Positions 1-4,840 of a stretch of DNA of 5,730 bases are shown here, in pieces. The translations under genes were made by a program, and so were the position numbers. How positions within the stretch are numbered: the first letter of the stretch is position 1; every line of letters begins with the position of its first letter. Origin of the DNA: JAGVWT01 sp964538405 (GTDB taxonomy: Archaea; Nanobdellota; Nanobdellia; Pacearchaeales; GW2011-AR1); contig CAZIET010000034.1 in the NCBI GenBank assembly GCA_964538405.1, positions 1 to 5,730 on the forward strand. Reading direction: 5' to 3'. Under the pieces are notes generated by a model that ran no database searches, had not been told where the DNA came from, and was given only the letters and a program-made list of their open reading frames with translations.

Positions 1-52
1 ATGTCTAAGTGCAAACCAGAGAGCCGCAGCCGCCAGCAGGATCAACTGGATT
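1..52 (-). rRNA. rrs: 16S ribosomal RNA, 5' end (partial, continues beyond the left edge)
   Basis: Read on the minus strand, the first ~52 bases contain AATCCAGTTGATCCTGCTGG, which matches the 5' end of archaeal 16S rRNA (consensus ATTCCGGTTGATCCTGCCGG). It is followed about 30 bases later by ACTTAGACAT, corresponding to the conserved ACTAAGCCATG. The helix that consensus CCGG/CCGG forms around TTGATCCTG is CCAG/CTGG here. This is a compensatory change that keeps pairing, so the match is functional rather than accidental. The stretch is also clearly more GC-rich than the adjacent leader, as expected for rRNA. The mature 5' end is placed near base 52 by alignment from memory and could be off by a few bases. 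Only about 50 of some 1,450 bases are present. No tRNA gene is seen upstream, and linkage to 23S lies outside the window. Confidence 0.92.
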
Positions 53-210
53 TAATATCATCTTTCAATTTAATTAATAAAATGAAATCAACGTTTTTTC
101 TTCGGTAGAAAAAACTAAAAAACTCCTACTATCGGCTGAGAATTACTATAATGTTTGCATGCATCATACCTTAACCTTTGAATTGATTATTAAGGCAATC
201 ATTTTTTAAC
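53..210 (-). other. 16S rRNA leader (predicted 5' external transcribed spacer)
   Basis: These ~160 bases lie between the predicted rRNA transcription start and the mature 16S end. No convincing coding sequence is seen. The stretch holds a perfect 9-bp hairpin (93-115), an imperfect AT-rich inverted repeat nearer the 16S end (about 64-86, TTCAATTT against AAAATGAA) and a TGCATGCA palindrome (156-163). In archaea the 16S leader pairs with the trailer to form a processing stem cut at a bulge-helix-bulge. The trailer is outside the window, so that pairing cannot be tested here. A second TATA-like box (minus strand ATTATAGT, 145-152) could be an internal rRNA promoter starting near base 123. Confidence 0.5.
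93..115 (-). repeat. Perfect hairpin in the 16S rRNA leader
   Basis: GTTTTTTCT (93-101) and AGAAAAAAC (107-115) are exact inverted complements around a 5-base loop, giving a 9-bp stem in either strand's RNA. It ends about 40 bases upstream of the predicted mature 16S 5' end. It may be a processing or folding element of the rRNA leader. Most of its pairs are A-U, so the stem is weak by itself. Confidence 0.55.
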
Positions 211-231
211 AATGGATGATAAAAAATTTAC

Positions 232-239
232 TTTATAAA
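232..239 (-). promoter_or_regulatory. TATA box, candidate 16S rRNA promoter
   Basis: The minus strand reads TTTATAAA within ATTTATAAAG, 21 bases downstream of the stop codon of the preceding gene (261-611). Applying the spacing seen at the other promoters of this window puts the transcription start near base 210, which gives a leader of about 160 nt before 16S. No other strong TATA box lies between this point and the rRNA. The weaker ATTATAGT at 145-152 is an alternative. Confidence 0.5.
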
Positions 240-260
240 TATTCCGATGAGAATTTAAGC

Positions 261-611
261 TCAGGCGACTATTCCTTCCAATCTTCTTTTAAATTCTTTT
301 CTTAAAGTTTCTTCCTCTTTTGGTTTTTTGTGTGTACTTGAATCATTTAGTCTTAAACTGAATTTATAGCACGGATTTTTTAAGCCGGGAATATTTCTTC
401 CTTCATTATTTCTTTTGTGCTGAATGCGATTTGCAATTGCATAACAAACCTCCTCAATCTTACCTCCCCCCATTGTAAATTGTTCATTTGTTTTTCCATA
501 ATCAATCAAAACACCACAAGTATTTGAACTATCTGTTTGAACTATAACAACATCAATCTTTGGGTAAGAAGAATCTATTCTGTCATAACCTTCTGTAGGG
601 ACTGTGTTCAT
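261..611 (-). CDS. Small protein of unknown function, distant paralogue of the next gene (116 aa)
   Basis: I do not recognise this family. It is a soluble, charged protein with no signal peptide or membrane segment. Two hydrophobic strand-like segments (about residues 19-26 and 33-38) are followed by a helix-like stretch (51-64), a third strand (YKFSLRL) and a C-terminal charged helix ending RRLEGIVA. This apparent strand-strand-helix-strand-helix order, and scattered identities (P-x-V/I-x-V, a V...Y-x-K stretch, Y-x/S-L-x-L, EE-L, L-x-GI/L), recur in the 658-1038 product, so the two look like diverged tandem duplicates. Cysteines at residues 32, 56 and in NPCYK are not arranged as a zinc site. 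The ATG at 611 is supported by a TATA octamer ending 21 bases upstream, which suggests a leaderless mRNA. It lies directly upstream of the rRNA promoter on the same strand. Confidence 0.7.
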   Translation of the reverse strand: MNTVPTEGYDRIDSSYPKIDVVIVQTDSSNTCGVLIDYGKTNEQFTMGGGKIEEVCYAIANRIQHKRNNEGRNIPGLKNPCYKFSLRLNDSSTHKKPKEEETLRKEFKRRLEGIVA

Positions 612-632
612 CTATCAAATCCCTTTAAGTAT

Positions 633-640
633 TTTATAAA
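633..640 (-). promoter_or_regulatory. TATA box of the 116-aa gene
   Basis: The minus strand TTTATAAA ends exactly 21 bases before the ATG at 611 (centre about 25.5 bases upstream). That places transcription initiation at or next to the start codon. AAAGGG between box and ATG could act as a weak ribosome binding site if the start lies further upstream. Confidence 0.6.
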
Positions 641-657
641 TTTTATGAATCTAAAAA

Positions 658-1038
658 TTAATTAACAAAAGAAATTAGTCCTTTTAATTTGTTTCTTAAA
701 AAACCGTTTAATGCTTCTTCGTTTTCCTCGTCTCTTTCATCTCCTTTGTAAAGATGAACTTCCAAAGAGTATTGTAATTTTTCAGGCCATCCGAAATCTG
801 CTCTCCGAGATGATAAACTGGCAATTTTTCTCCATACATCTTGTGCCGTTGCAACTCTTTCTGTAAAATTTATTTTATTGTAATTGAAATTAACAGAATA
901 TCCATCATCTTGCCCATGTCTTTCTACCCTAACATGTACTGGCGGTGAATCTGCCTTGGGCATGGGGCGCTTTTTCAAACTTTGCATAAACGTATCTGTA
1001 TAAGATTCTGTAGAAACTCCTCCAGTAAAGTCTTCCAT
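658..1038 (-). CDS. Small protein of unknown function, paralogue of the downstream gene (126 aa)
   Basis: I do not recognise this family. A polar N-terminal tail (about residues 1-30, serine/threonine- and lysine-rich) precedes a domain with the same apparent order as the 116-aa neighbour. Two strands (HVRVER and YSVNFNY) are followed by a helix (DVWRKIASLSSR), a strand (YSLEVHLYK) and an acidic-to-basic C-terminal helix ending NKLKGLISFVN. No cysteine, membrane segment or signal peptide is seen. The stop codon TAA is followed at once by a T5 run on the transcribed strand, which may help termination before the next gene's promoter. The gene diverges from the phosphoesterase gene across a ~92-base shared promoter region. 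The start at 1038 is supported by a weak TATA-like octamer at the window's usual 21-base spacing. Confidence 0.7.
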   Translation of the reverse strand: MEDFTGGVSTESYTDTFMQSLKKRPMPKADSPPVHVRVERHGQDDGYSVNFNYNKINFTERVATAQDVWRKIASLSSRRADFGWPEKLQYSLEVHLYKGDERDEENEEALNGFLRNKLKGLISFVN

Positions 1039-1059
1039 TTAGAAATTACTATTAAGAAT

Positions 1060-1067
1060 TACTTAAA
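1060..1067 (-). promoter_or_regulatory. Weak TATA box of the 126-aa gene
   Basis: The minus strand TTTAAGTA, preceded by CGG, ends 21 bases before the ATG at 1038. It is less canonical than the other boxes, but its position is identical. It sits back-to-back with the promoter of the plus-strand phosphoesterase gene, so factors binding here could affect both. Confidence 0.45.
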
Positions 1068-1101
1068 CCGATGTTGTAATAAAATATACTTTTCACTAAC
1101 T

Positions 1102-1109
1102 TATTTAAA
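1102..1109 (+). promoter_or_regulatory. TATA box of the phosphoesterase gene
   Basis: TATTTAAA ends 21 bases before the ATG at 1131, but only 6 bases before the upstream in-frame ATG at 1116. Transcription would begin near 1131, so the first ATG would be left off the mRNA. This decides the start codon of the gene. Confidence 0.6.
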
Positions 1110-1130
1110 TTTGTAATGGCTTATGTTGGT

Positions 1131-1583
1131 ATGTCGCTAAAGGAATACAATCTGAAGAGAGATTTTAAAAAAACATCAGAACCAAAAGGAAAATTAAAGG
1201 GAAGATCAACACGAAAACCAATTTATGTTATTCAGCGTCATGCGGCTTCACACCTACATTATGACCTTCGCCTAGAAATTGACGGTGTTTTAAAATCATG
1301 GGCATTGCCGAAAGAGCCTCCAAAAGCAAAAGGAATCAAAAGATTGGCTGTAATGACAGAAGATCATCCTATTGGTTATGAAAAATTCCATGGAACAATT
1401 CCAGAAGGATATGGCGCGGGAGAAGTTGAGATATGGGACAAAGGGTATTATGAATTGAAAATAAAAGATAACAAGAAAATAGAATTCACAATTCATGGGA
1501 AAAAATTAAAAGGAATGTACGTTCTTGTGAAGACAAATTTTGGATCCAAGCCAGAAAAATCCTGGTTGTTCTTTAAGATTTAA
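1131..1583 (+). CDS. Stand-alone LigD-type DNA 3'-phosphoesterase (150 aa)
   Basis: This is a 3'-phosphoesterase (PE) domain protein. In bacteria the domain is part of LigD, the ligase of non-homologous end joining. It trims 3'-phosphate and 3'-ribonucleotide ends to a clean 3'-OH in a metal-dependent reaction. The N-terminal RDF..T.EP motif (residues 10-18) and the catalytic stretch QRHAASHLHYDLRLE (35-49) are present. By comparison with Pseudomonas LigD, H37, H43, D45, R47, H79 and Y83 fit the metal- and phosphate-binding set. IPEGYGAGEVEIWD and the C-terminal LKGMYVLVKT complete the fold, so the protein is full length and apparently active. No ligase or polymerase domain is attached or nearby; free-standing PE proteins are known from archaea. 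The start at MSLKEY is chosen from family N-termini and the TATA spacing. The last four bases overlap the convergent nuclease gene. Confidence 0.93.
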   Translation: MSLKEYNLKRDFKKTSEPKGKLKGRSTRKPIYVIQRHAASHLHYDLRLEIDGVLKSWALPKEPPKAKGIKRLAVMTEDHPIGYEKFHGTIPEGYGAGEVEIWDKGYYELKIKDNKKIEFTIHGKKLKGMYVLVKTNFGSKPEKSWLFFKI

Positions 1584-2008
1584 TCTCCATCTACTAAGTC
1601 ACCAGGAACCCTGTATTCTTCAAACCTCACTTTCTTTTTTTCAATTGCATTTTTCAAACTTTTTTCCTTTTCAGACAGTTTTGAATTTCTGCTTTTTACT
1701 TCAACAAAAACAATTTCATCAATGTTCTTTTCATCAGATCCTTTGAAGACAATAAAGTCAACAGGTTTGCCCAAAAATCTACATTCAGTCGGCTTGTATG
1801 GAAAATCAGGAAGATAAGGTGCTAATTGTTCCGAGAACTGTCCAGAAAGAACTGCACGAGATTTCATTATTGCATCTTGTCTATGGATTGGTATCTGTGA
1901 TTCCCAATGAGAGTCTCTTCTGATTTCTGCAATTTTCTGACCTGCAAAGTATGAAATAACTATTCCAAAAATAAAAATCACTGCAAGAGTTATTGTTAAA
2001 ATATCCAT
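1580..2008 (-). CDS. Membrane-anchored endonuclease related to Holliday junction resolvase (142 aa)
   Basis: The protein matches the archaeal family of predicted endonucleases distantly related to Holliday junction resolvase (Endonuc_Holl / COG4741 type). Residues 4-22 form one hydrophobic segment, a membrane anchor or uncleaved signal. A charged linker and a PD-(D/E)XK-like nuclease core follow. E60 in SGQFSEQLAPYLP, D84 in GKPVDFIVF and E103/K105 in FVEVKS form the expected E...D...ExK metal site. The tail is lysine-rich. These catalytic residues are intact, so nuclease activity is plausible, but the biological substrate of the family is not established as far as I know. The ATG at 2008 has a TATA box at the standard spacing that overlaps the end of the upstream MazG-like gene. 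Its TAA stop shares the TTAA palindrome with the stop of the convergent phosphoesterase gene. Confidence 0.85.
   Translation of the reverse strand: MDILTITLAVIFIFGIVISYFAGQKIAEIRRDSHWESQIPIHRQDAIMKSRAVLSGQFSEQLAPYLPDFPYKPTECRFLGKPVDFIVFKGSDEKNIDEIVFVEVKSRNSKLSEKEKSLKNAIEKKKVRFEEYRVPGDLVDGD
1635..1665 (+). terminator. Cluster of T-tracts, possible terminator of the phosphoesterase transcript
   Basis: Runs of 7, 5 and 6 T (1635-1641, 1650-1654, 1660-1665) lie 52-82 bases past the phosphoesterase stop on its coding strand. Archaeal transcription commonly ends at such U-tracts. The same bases encode lysine and phenylalanine codons of the convergent nuclease gene, so they may exist only for coding reasons. 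Confidence 0.35.
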
Positions 2009-2029
2009 TCAAATTAATTCAATGAGAAA

Positions 2030-2037
2030 TATAAAAA
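2030..2037 (-). promoter_or_regulatory. TATA box of the nuclease gene
   Basis: The minus strand TTTTTATA, preceded by AAATAGG (a possible BRE that contains the TAG stop of the upstream gene), ends 21 bases before the ATG at 2008. The promoter and the end of the MazG-like gene overlap. Confidence 0.55.
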
Positions 2038-2038
2038 C

Positions 2039-2350
2039 CTATTTGTTAGCTGGAAATTTGTTTCTTATCTTTTCAATTTTGGATGTAAAGGCATTCTGCA
2101 AATCAACATTATTCTCATTTGCCAATTTAAGCAATAAATAAAGAACATCAGCAAGTTCTTCTTCAAGATTTACCAATTTGTCCTTGGTATGTCCACCACC
2201 ATAATCTTTCATTATTAGGATATTACTTCCAACCTCACCAATTTCTTCAACAAGATGGATAAATGTATCCGACGAAGGCCTTTCCCAATGTCTTTCTTTT
2301 ACAAATTCATCAATTATTTTCTGTGCCTCTTTTAAAGTATTTTCTTCCAC
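2039..2350 (-). CDS. MazG-like nucleoside triphosphate pyrophosphohydrolase (103 aa, GTG start)
   Basis: This is a small all-helical protein of the MazG / all-alpha NTP pyrophosphohydrolase superfamily. These enzymes hydrolyse (d)NTPs, often damaged or non-canonical ones, to the monophosphate and pyrophosphate. The metal-binding signature is seen as EEIGE (E35, E36, E39) and EELAD (E65, D68) on successive helices. The IIDEFVKERHWERP opening is typical of the group. Length fits a single-domain member that would dimerise or tetramerise. A TTG codon at 2359 would add three residues. The GTG at 2350 is preferred because a TATA octamer ends exactly 21 bases before it, whereas TTG would leave only 12. 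The preferred substrate cannot be read from sequence. It sits between uS2 and a nuclease gene, with its own promoter. Confidence 0.85.
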   Translation of the reverse strand: MEENTLKEAQKIIDEFVKERHWERPSSDTFIHLVEEIGEVGSNILIMKDYGGGHTKDKLVNLEEELADVLYLLLKLANENNVDLQNAFTSKIEKIRNKFPANK

Positions 2351-2371
2351 ATAAATCAATACTGTCTTTCT

Positions 2372-2379
2372 TTATAAAA
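2372..2379 (-). promoter_or_regulatory. TATA box of the MazG-like gene
   Basis: The minus strand TTTTATAA lies within TTTTTATAAAG and ends 21 bases before the GTG at 2350. The whole promoter fits in the 40 bases between this start and the rpsB stop codon, so the gene need not depend on read-through from the ribosomal cluster. Confidence 0.55.
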
Positions 2380-2390
2380 ATTATTGTGAT

Positions 2391-3209
2391 TTATTCTTCC
2401 ATCCACCATTCTAAATCAGGGATTTCTTTCTCGATTCCTTTTGCTTTCATGTATCCTCTTGCAAGAAGATAGAAAATAACTCCAAGACTCTTTGCACTTT
2501 TGTTGTTTCCAATTACTATTTTGTCAGCTCCCTGTGAAAAGTTGTTTGTGTCACAAATCATCAAAACTTTCTTGTTCACAGCTAAAGTATCATGCAATGC
2601 ATTCTTGTCAAGCCATGAATCTGTTACGATTGTCAATTCATTTTCAAAGAAGTCCGGCAATCTGATATTGGTTAAGATTCCTGCAGGATATTTCTTTGCG
2701 AAAACCCTAATTCCTGTTAATTCAGAAAATTTTCTTGCAGATTTCCATCCAACTTCCCTTTTGCATACAAGAACAACATCTTCAGGATTATACTGTGAAA
2801 GGTATTCTATTCCTTCTTTCAGTTTTTCATCAATAAGATCGGTGTTGAAAATTGCCAGTCCGTCAGCCCTTCTTCTGTACACGTATTGCCTCATGTTCGG
2901 AGTAACAACTTTTGTTCCGATGTAAATGCCTGATTTGACATAGTCATCCAAGGGAATGAGCATTTCGCTTCTTTTCTTTGTTTTGACTTTTTCCTTCAAC
3001 TCCTCAGAAGTTGTTTGCTGGATAAGTTCGGAGATTTTCTTTGCCTTTTCCAACAATTCTTTCTTTTTGTCCGCGACAGATTTCTTTCCTTTCTCCTCTG
3101 TTTCAAGAGATTCTTTTTCCGCTTCCTTTTTCATTTCTTCTGGAAATTCTTCCTTTTTTGCCTTTTTTGAAGGTTTTTCTTCGGTTGTTTGTTCTGACTT
3201 TGCTTTCAT
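2391..3209 (-). CDS. rpsB: Small-subunit ribosomal protein uS2 with a charged N-terminal extension (272 aa)
   Basis: Residues from about 83 to the end are an archaeal/eukaryotic-type uS2, with LIPLDDYVKSGIYIGTK, YRRRADGLAIFNTDLIDEKL, PAGILTNIRLPDFFENE, VTDSWLDKNAL and ICDTNN. uS2 binds the 30S head-platform junction on the solvent side. Archaeal uS2 is usually about 200 residues. Here the first ~80 residues are an added lysine/glutamate-rich segment with low complexity, probably helical or disordered. The extension looks genuine: the frame is continuous, and a strong promoter sits at the usual distance from the ATG at 3209, while no promoter is seen near M83. The gene is the third member of the rpoK-eno-rpsB cluster, typical of archaea, and follows eno by 34 bases. 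Confidence 0.95.
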   Translation of the reverse strand: MKAKSEQTTEEKPSKKAKKEEFPEEMKKEAEKESLETEEKGKKSVADKKKELLEKAKKISELIQQTTSEELKEKVKTKKRSEMLIPLDDYVKSGIYIGTKVVTPNMRQYVYRRRADGLAIFNTDLIDEKLKEGIEYLSQYNPEDVVLVCKREVGWKSARKFSELTGIRVFAKKYPAGILTNIRLPDFFENELTIVTDSWLDKNALHDTLAVNKKVLMICDTNNFSQGADKIVIGNNKSAKSLGVIFYLLARGYMKAKGIEKEIPDLEWWMEE

Positions 3210-3230
3210 TTTAGTTCATAAATAGTTTCA

Positions 3231-3238
3231 TTTTAAAA
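3231..3238 (-). promoter_or_regulatory. BRE/TATA promoter of rpsB
   Basis: The minus strand GAAAGGTTTTAAAA is a near-ideal archaeal BRE plus TATA arrangement, and the TTTTAAAA octamer ends 21 bases before the ATG at 3209. It fits entirely in the 34-base gap after the enolase stop. An out-of-frame six-codon ORF (ATGAAACTATTTATGAACTAA) lies between box and ATG, but would not be transcribed if the start is at 3209. Confidence 0.65.
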
Positions 3239-3243
3239 CCTTT

Positions 3244-4401
3244 CTAGTTAAGATCTTTCTCTATTTCAATGAGTCTCTTTATCTTAACTTCTCTTCCTTT
3301 TCCAAGAATCCCTGCTTTGAAGAAGTCCGCCTGGAATCCAAAGGCCAAGTCAGCCAGAATGTTTTCTTCTGTTTCCCCGCTCCTGTGTGAAAAGACTATT
3401 TTGATGTCATTTTTTCTTGCAAGTTCGCAAACATCTTTGACTTCAATTAAAGAACCTGTTTGATTTGGCTTTACAATTATTGAATTTATGCTTTTCATTG
3501 CGATTGCCTTTCTGAGTCTGTTGAAATCCGTTACAGTTAGGTCATCTCCGGTAATCAAGGGATTCGGGAACCTTCTCAATAGTTTTGCAAAGCTTTCAAA
3601 ATCATTTTCCTCAAATGGATCTTCAATGTATGACAGGTGGAAATTTTTTATAAGATTTGAGATGTATTCCAATTGTTCTTCAGGATCCCTTTTGAGCATC
3701 GGATTGTTGTAAAGATATTTTTTTCTTTTGTGGAATGTTGAGGATGCAATGTCTATCCCTATCGGAACTCCAAATTTTTTTATCACCTCAAGGACTTCTT
3801 TGTCGTTAAGTGAAGTTTCCCATCCCCCCTCATCATCTTTTTTGTTTTTGAATTTTTCATCGGCAATTTTAAGTTCTGTTTGCAAGGTGTTTCTTATTTT
3901 TTTGTTCAGTTCAGATGACTCTTTTTCGGTTTTTTTTTTGGGTTTTATAAGATATTTTTGGAATTTCGGGTGTTTGTCCTCTTGTGATTGTTTTCCGCCT
4001 TCAATTGCATTTCCCAAAAGCCTTGGAAATTTTTTTGCATGAGGGTTGACCAATTGCCAAATTTCCTTTTTTTGTTCTTTTGCTATGGCTTTTAACACGG
4101 CAGATTCGAATGCGAAAAGGGTATTTGCCCCGACTGTGTCTTTTATTATGTCTTCTACTCTAGTCAAATCTGAAAACTCCTCAAGTTTTTCGTCAGAGAA
4201 ATAATCGCTGAAATCTTTCAGTTTTTTGATGTCACTTTCTATGTTTTTTTTGTAGGGATCATTTTCGTATTTTCCCCTTGATTTGCCGTTTGGGGCGCTG
4301 GCAGAAAACTCTCCAATGTTTGTAATGAGCGAAACAGAAATTGTTTTTTCATTCCTTGTGTCAGGAATTGTTTTTGCACTTACTCTTTTTATTACAACCA
4401 T
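3244..4401 (-). CDS. eno: Divergent enolase (phosphopyruvate hydratase), 385 aa
   Basis: Enolase interconverts 2-phosphoglycerate and phosphoenolpyruvate in cytoplasmic glycolysis/gluconeogenesis. Recognisable elements are the N-terminal VSAKTIPDTRN, the mobile loop APNGKSRGKYE, DDEGGW (E191, yeast E211), metal ligands D217 (IGIDIASS), E260 (YIEDPF) and D286 (TGDDLTVTD), catalytic K311 (VKPNQTGS), SHRSGET (H339) and FKAG (K362, yeast K396). Unusual: the NGGSH...QEF motif reads EGGKQ...QKYLIKP, so yeast H159 and E168 appear to be Gln and Lys. The protein is also shorter than the usual 410-435 residues and has a lysine-rich stretch (155-188). An A10 run encodes part of it. An in-frame ATG at 4443 would add 14 residues, but family N-termini and a TATA box 21 bases upstream favour 4401. 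A catalytically altered enolase-like protein is possible. Confidence 0.9.
   Translation of the reverse strand: MVVIKRVSAKTIPDTRNEKTISVSLITNIGEFSASAPNGKSRGKYENDPYKKNIESDIKKLKDFSDYFSDEKLEEFSDLTRVEDIIKDTVGANTLFAFESAVLKAIAKEQKKEIWQLVNPHAKKFPRLLGNAIEGGKQSQEDKHPKFQKYLIKPKKKTEKESSELNKKIRNTLQTELKIADEKFKNKKDDEGGWETSLNDKEVLEVIKKFGVPIGIDIASSTFHKRKKYLYNNPMLKRDPEEQLEYISNLIKNFHLSYIEDPFEENDFESFAKLLRRFPNPLITGDDLTVTDFNRLRKAIAMKSINSIIVKPNQTGSLIEVKDVCELARKNDIKIVFSHRSGETEENILADLAFGFQADFFKAGILGKGREVKIKRLIEIEKDLN
3811..3836 (-). repeat. Repeat copy 1, inside the enolase DDEGG codons
   Basis: On the plus strand TGAAGTT is followed, after four bases, by the 15-mer ATCCCCCCTCATCAT (3822-3836). The same two blocks recur before rpoK (4841-4863) with a 3-base shorter spacer. 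Here the sequence encodes the catalytic-loop residues DDEGGWETS of the enolase. Confidence 0.5.
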
Positions 4402-4422
4402 CAACCGAAAAAAGAAATGTTG

Positions 4423-4430
4423 TTTATAAT
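4423..4430 (-). promoter_or_regulatory. TATA box of eno
   Basis: The minus strand ATTATAAA, preceded by the purine-rich AATAAAAAAC, ends 21 bases before the ATG at 4401. It lies inside the alternative longer reading frame that would begin at 4443, and so argues against that longer start. No Shine-Dalgarno-like sequence precedes either ATG. Confidence 0.55.
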
Positions 4431-4454
4431 GTTTTTTATTCATTAGTATTATTA

Positions 4455-4838
4455 CTATTCTTCACCAACTTCGCCTTCACTGTCCACTTCGCTTGAAACT
4501 TCGTCTTCAGGATTTGCAAGTTCCATGATTTCTCCTTCCTTTGCAATTTCCTCTTCCATCATTCCTTCCTTTGCAATAACTTTGTTGTCATCAAGCTTGC
4601 TTGTGTCCCTTACCCTCTTCAATTTTGCTTCTTTCATTTTTGGCTGTGGTCTGTGGACAGAGATTGGCAATATTCCGGAATCCAACTCTGCTTCCGCTAT
4701 TTTCAATGGATCGTATCTTATTTTTTCCAAGTCTTCCTTTGTTATTTTTACTAATACTGGTGCGTTCATTGCAATCTGCAGCGCTCTTGCTCCCAAAATT
4801 CTCGCCCTTTCGTATTTTGTGAATTCTTGTTTTATCAT
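4455..4838 (-). CDS. rpoK: DNA-directed RNA polymerase subunit K with an acidic C-terminal extension (127 aa)
   Basis: RpoK is the archaeal counterpart of bacterial omega and eukaryotic Rpb6, and assists assembly of the largest RNA polymerase subunit. The family core spans residues 6-64: FTKYERARILGARALQIAMN, then PVLV and GILPISVHRP. Archaeal RpoK is generally about 55-95 residues and ends soon after this point. Here another ~63 residues follow: a basic stretch (67-77) and then a strongly acidic tail ending EVDSEGEVGEE. The tail contains a short internal duplication, IAKEGMMEEE / IAKEGEIMEL. It is probably disordered. The start at 4838 fits the family N-terminus. GAGGGGGG lies 12 bases upstream, rather far for a ribosome binding site, and a TATATATA sits about 27 bases upstream. 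It precedes eno, as in the standard archaeal cluster. Confidence 0.94.
   Translation of the reverse strand: MIKQEFTKYERARILGARALQIAMNAPVLVKITKEDLEKIRYDPLKIAEAELDSGILPISVHRPQPKMKEAKLKRVRDTSKLDDNKVIAKEGMMEEEIAKEGEIMELANPEDEVSSEVDSEGEVGEE
4521..4577 (-). repeat. Short imperfect tandem duplication in the RpoK tail
   Basis: TTCCATGATTTCTCCTTCCT (opening copy 1, 4521-4547) recurs as TTCCATCATTCCTTCCT (opening copy 2, 4554-4577). The two copies share the exact 14-mer CCTTCCTTTGCAAT 30 bases apart and differ by a 3-base indel. It encodes the repeated peptide IAKEG followed by an E/M-rich segment. The tail therefore seems to have grown partly by in-frame duplication. Confidence 0.7.
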
Positions 4839-4840
4839 TA

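Noticed and set aside
1..108. Plus-strand ORF of 35 codons beginning with ATG at base 1
   Set aside because: Its first half is the exact antisense of the 16S rRNA 5' end, and the rest runs through AT-rich rRNA leader.
121..260. Possible C/D box guide RNA between the 116-aa gene and 16S
   Set aside because: ATGATG- and CTGA-like words occur, but not as properly spaced C, D', C' and D boxes on one strand.
1116..1130. Upstream in-frame ATG of the phosphoesterase gene
   Set aside because: It lies only 6 bases after the TATA box, and family proteins begin at the MSL-x-EY motif encoded from 1131.
2351..2359. TTG start three codons upstream in the MazG-like gene
   Set aside because: It is too close to the TATA box. 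The GTG at 2350 fits the spacing seen for the other genes, although the TTG cannot be excluded.
2500..4042. Several plus-strand open frames opposite rpsB and eno, rich in Ser, Phe and Leu
   Set aside because: They are antisense shadows of lysine- and glutamate-rich genes, and no frame shows family motifs or promoter spacing.
4402..4443. Longer enolase start at the ATG of 4443
   Set aside because: The extra 14 residues do not resemble enolase N-termini, and the stretch contains the TATA box that fits a start at 4401.
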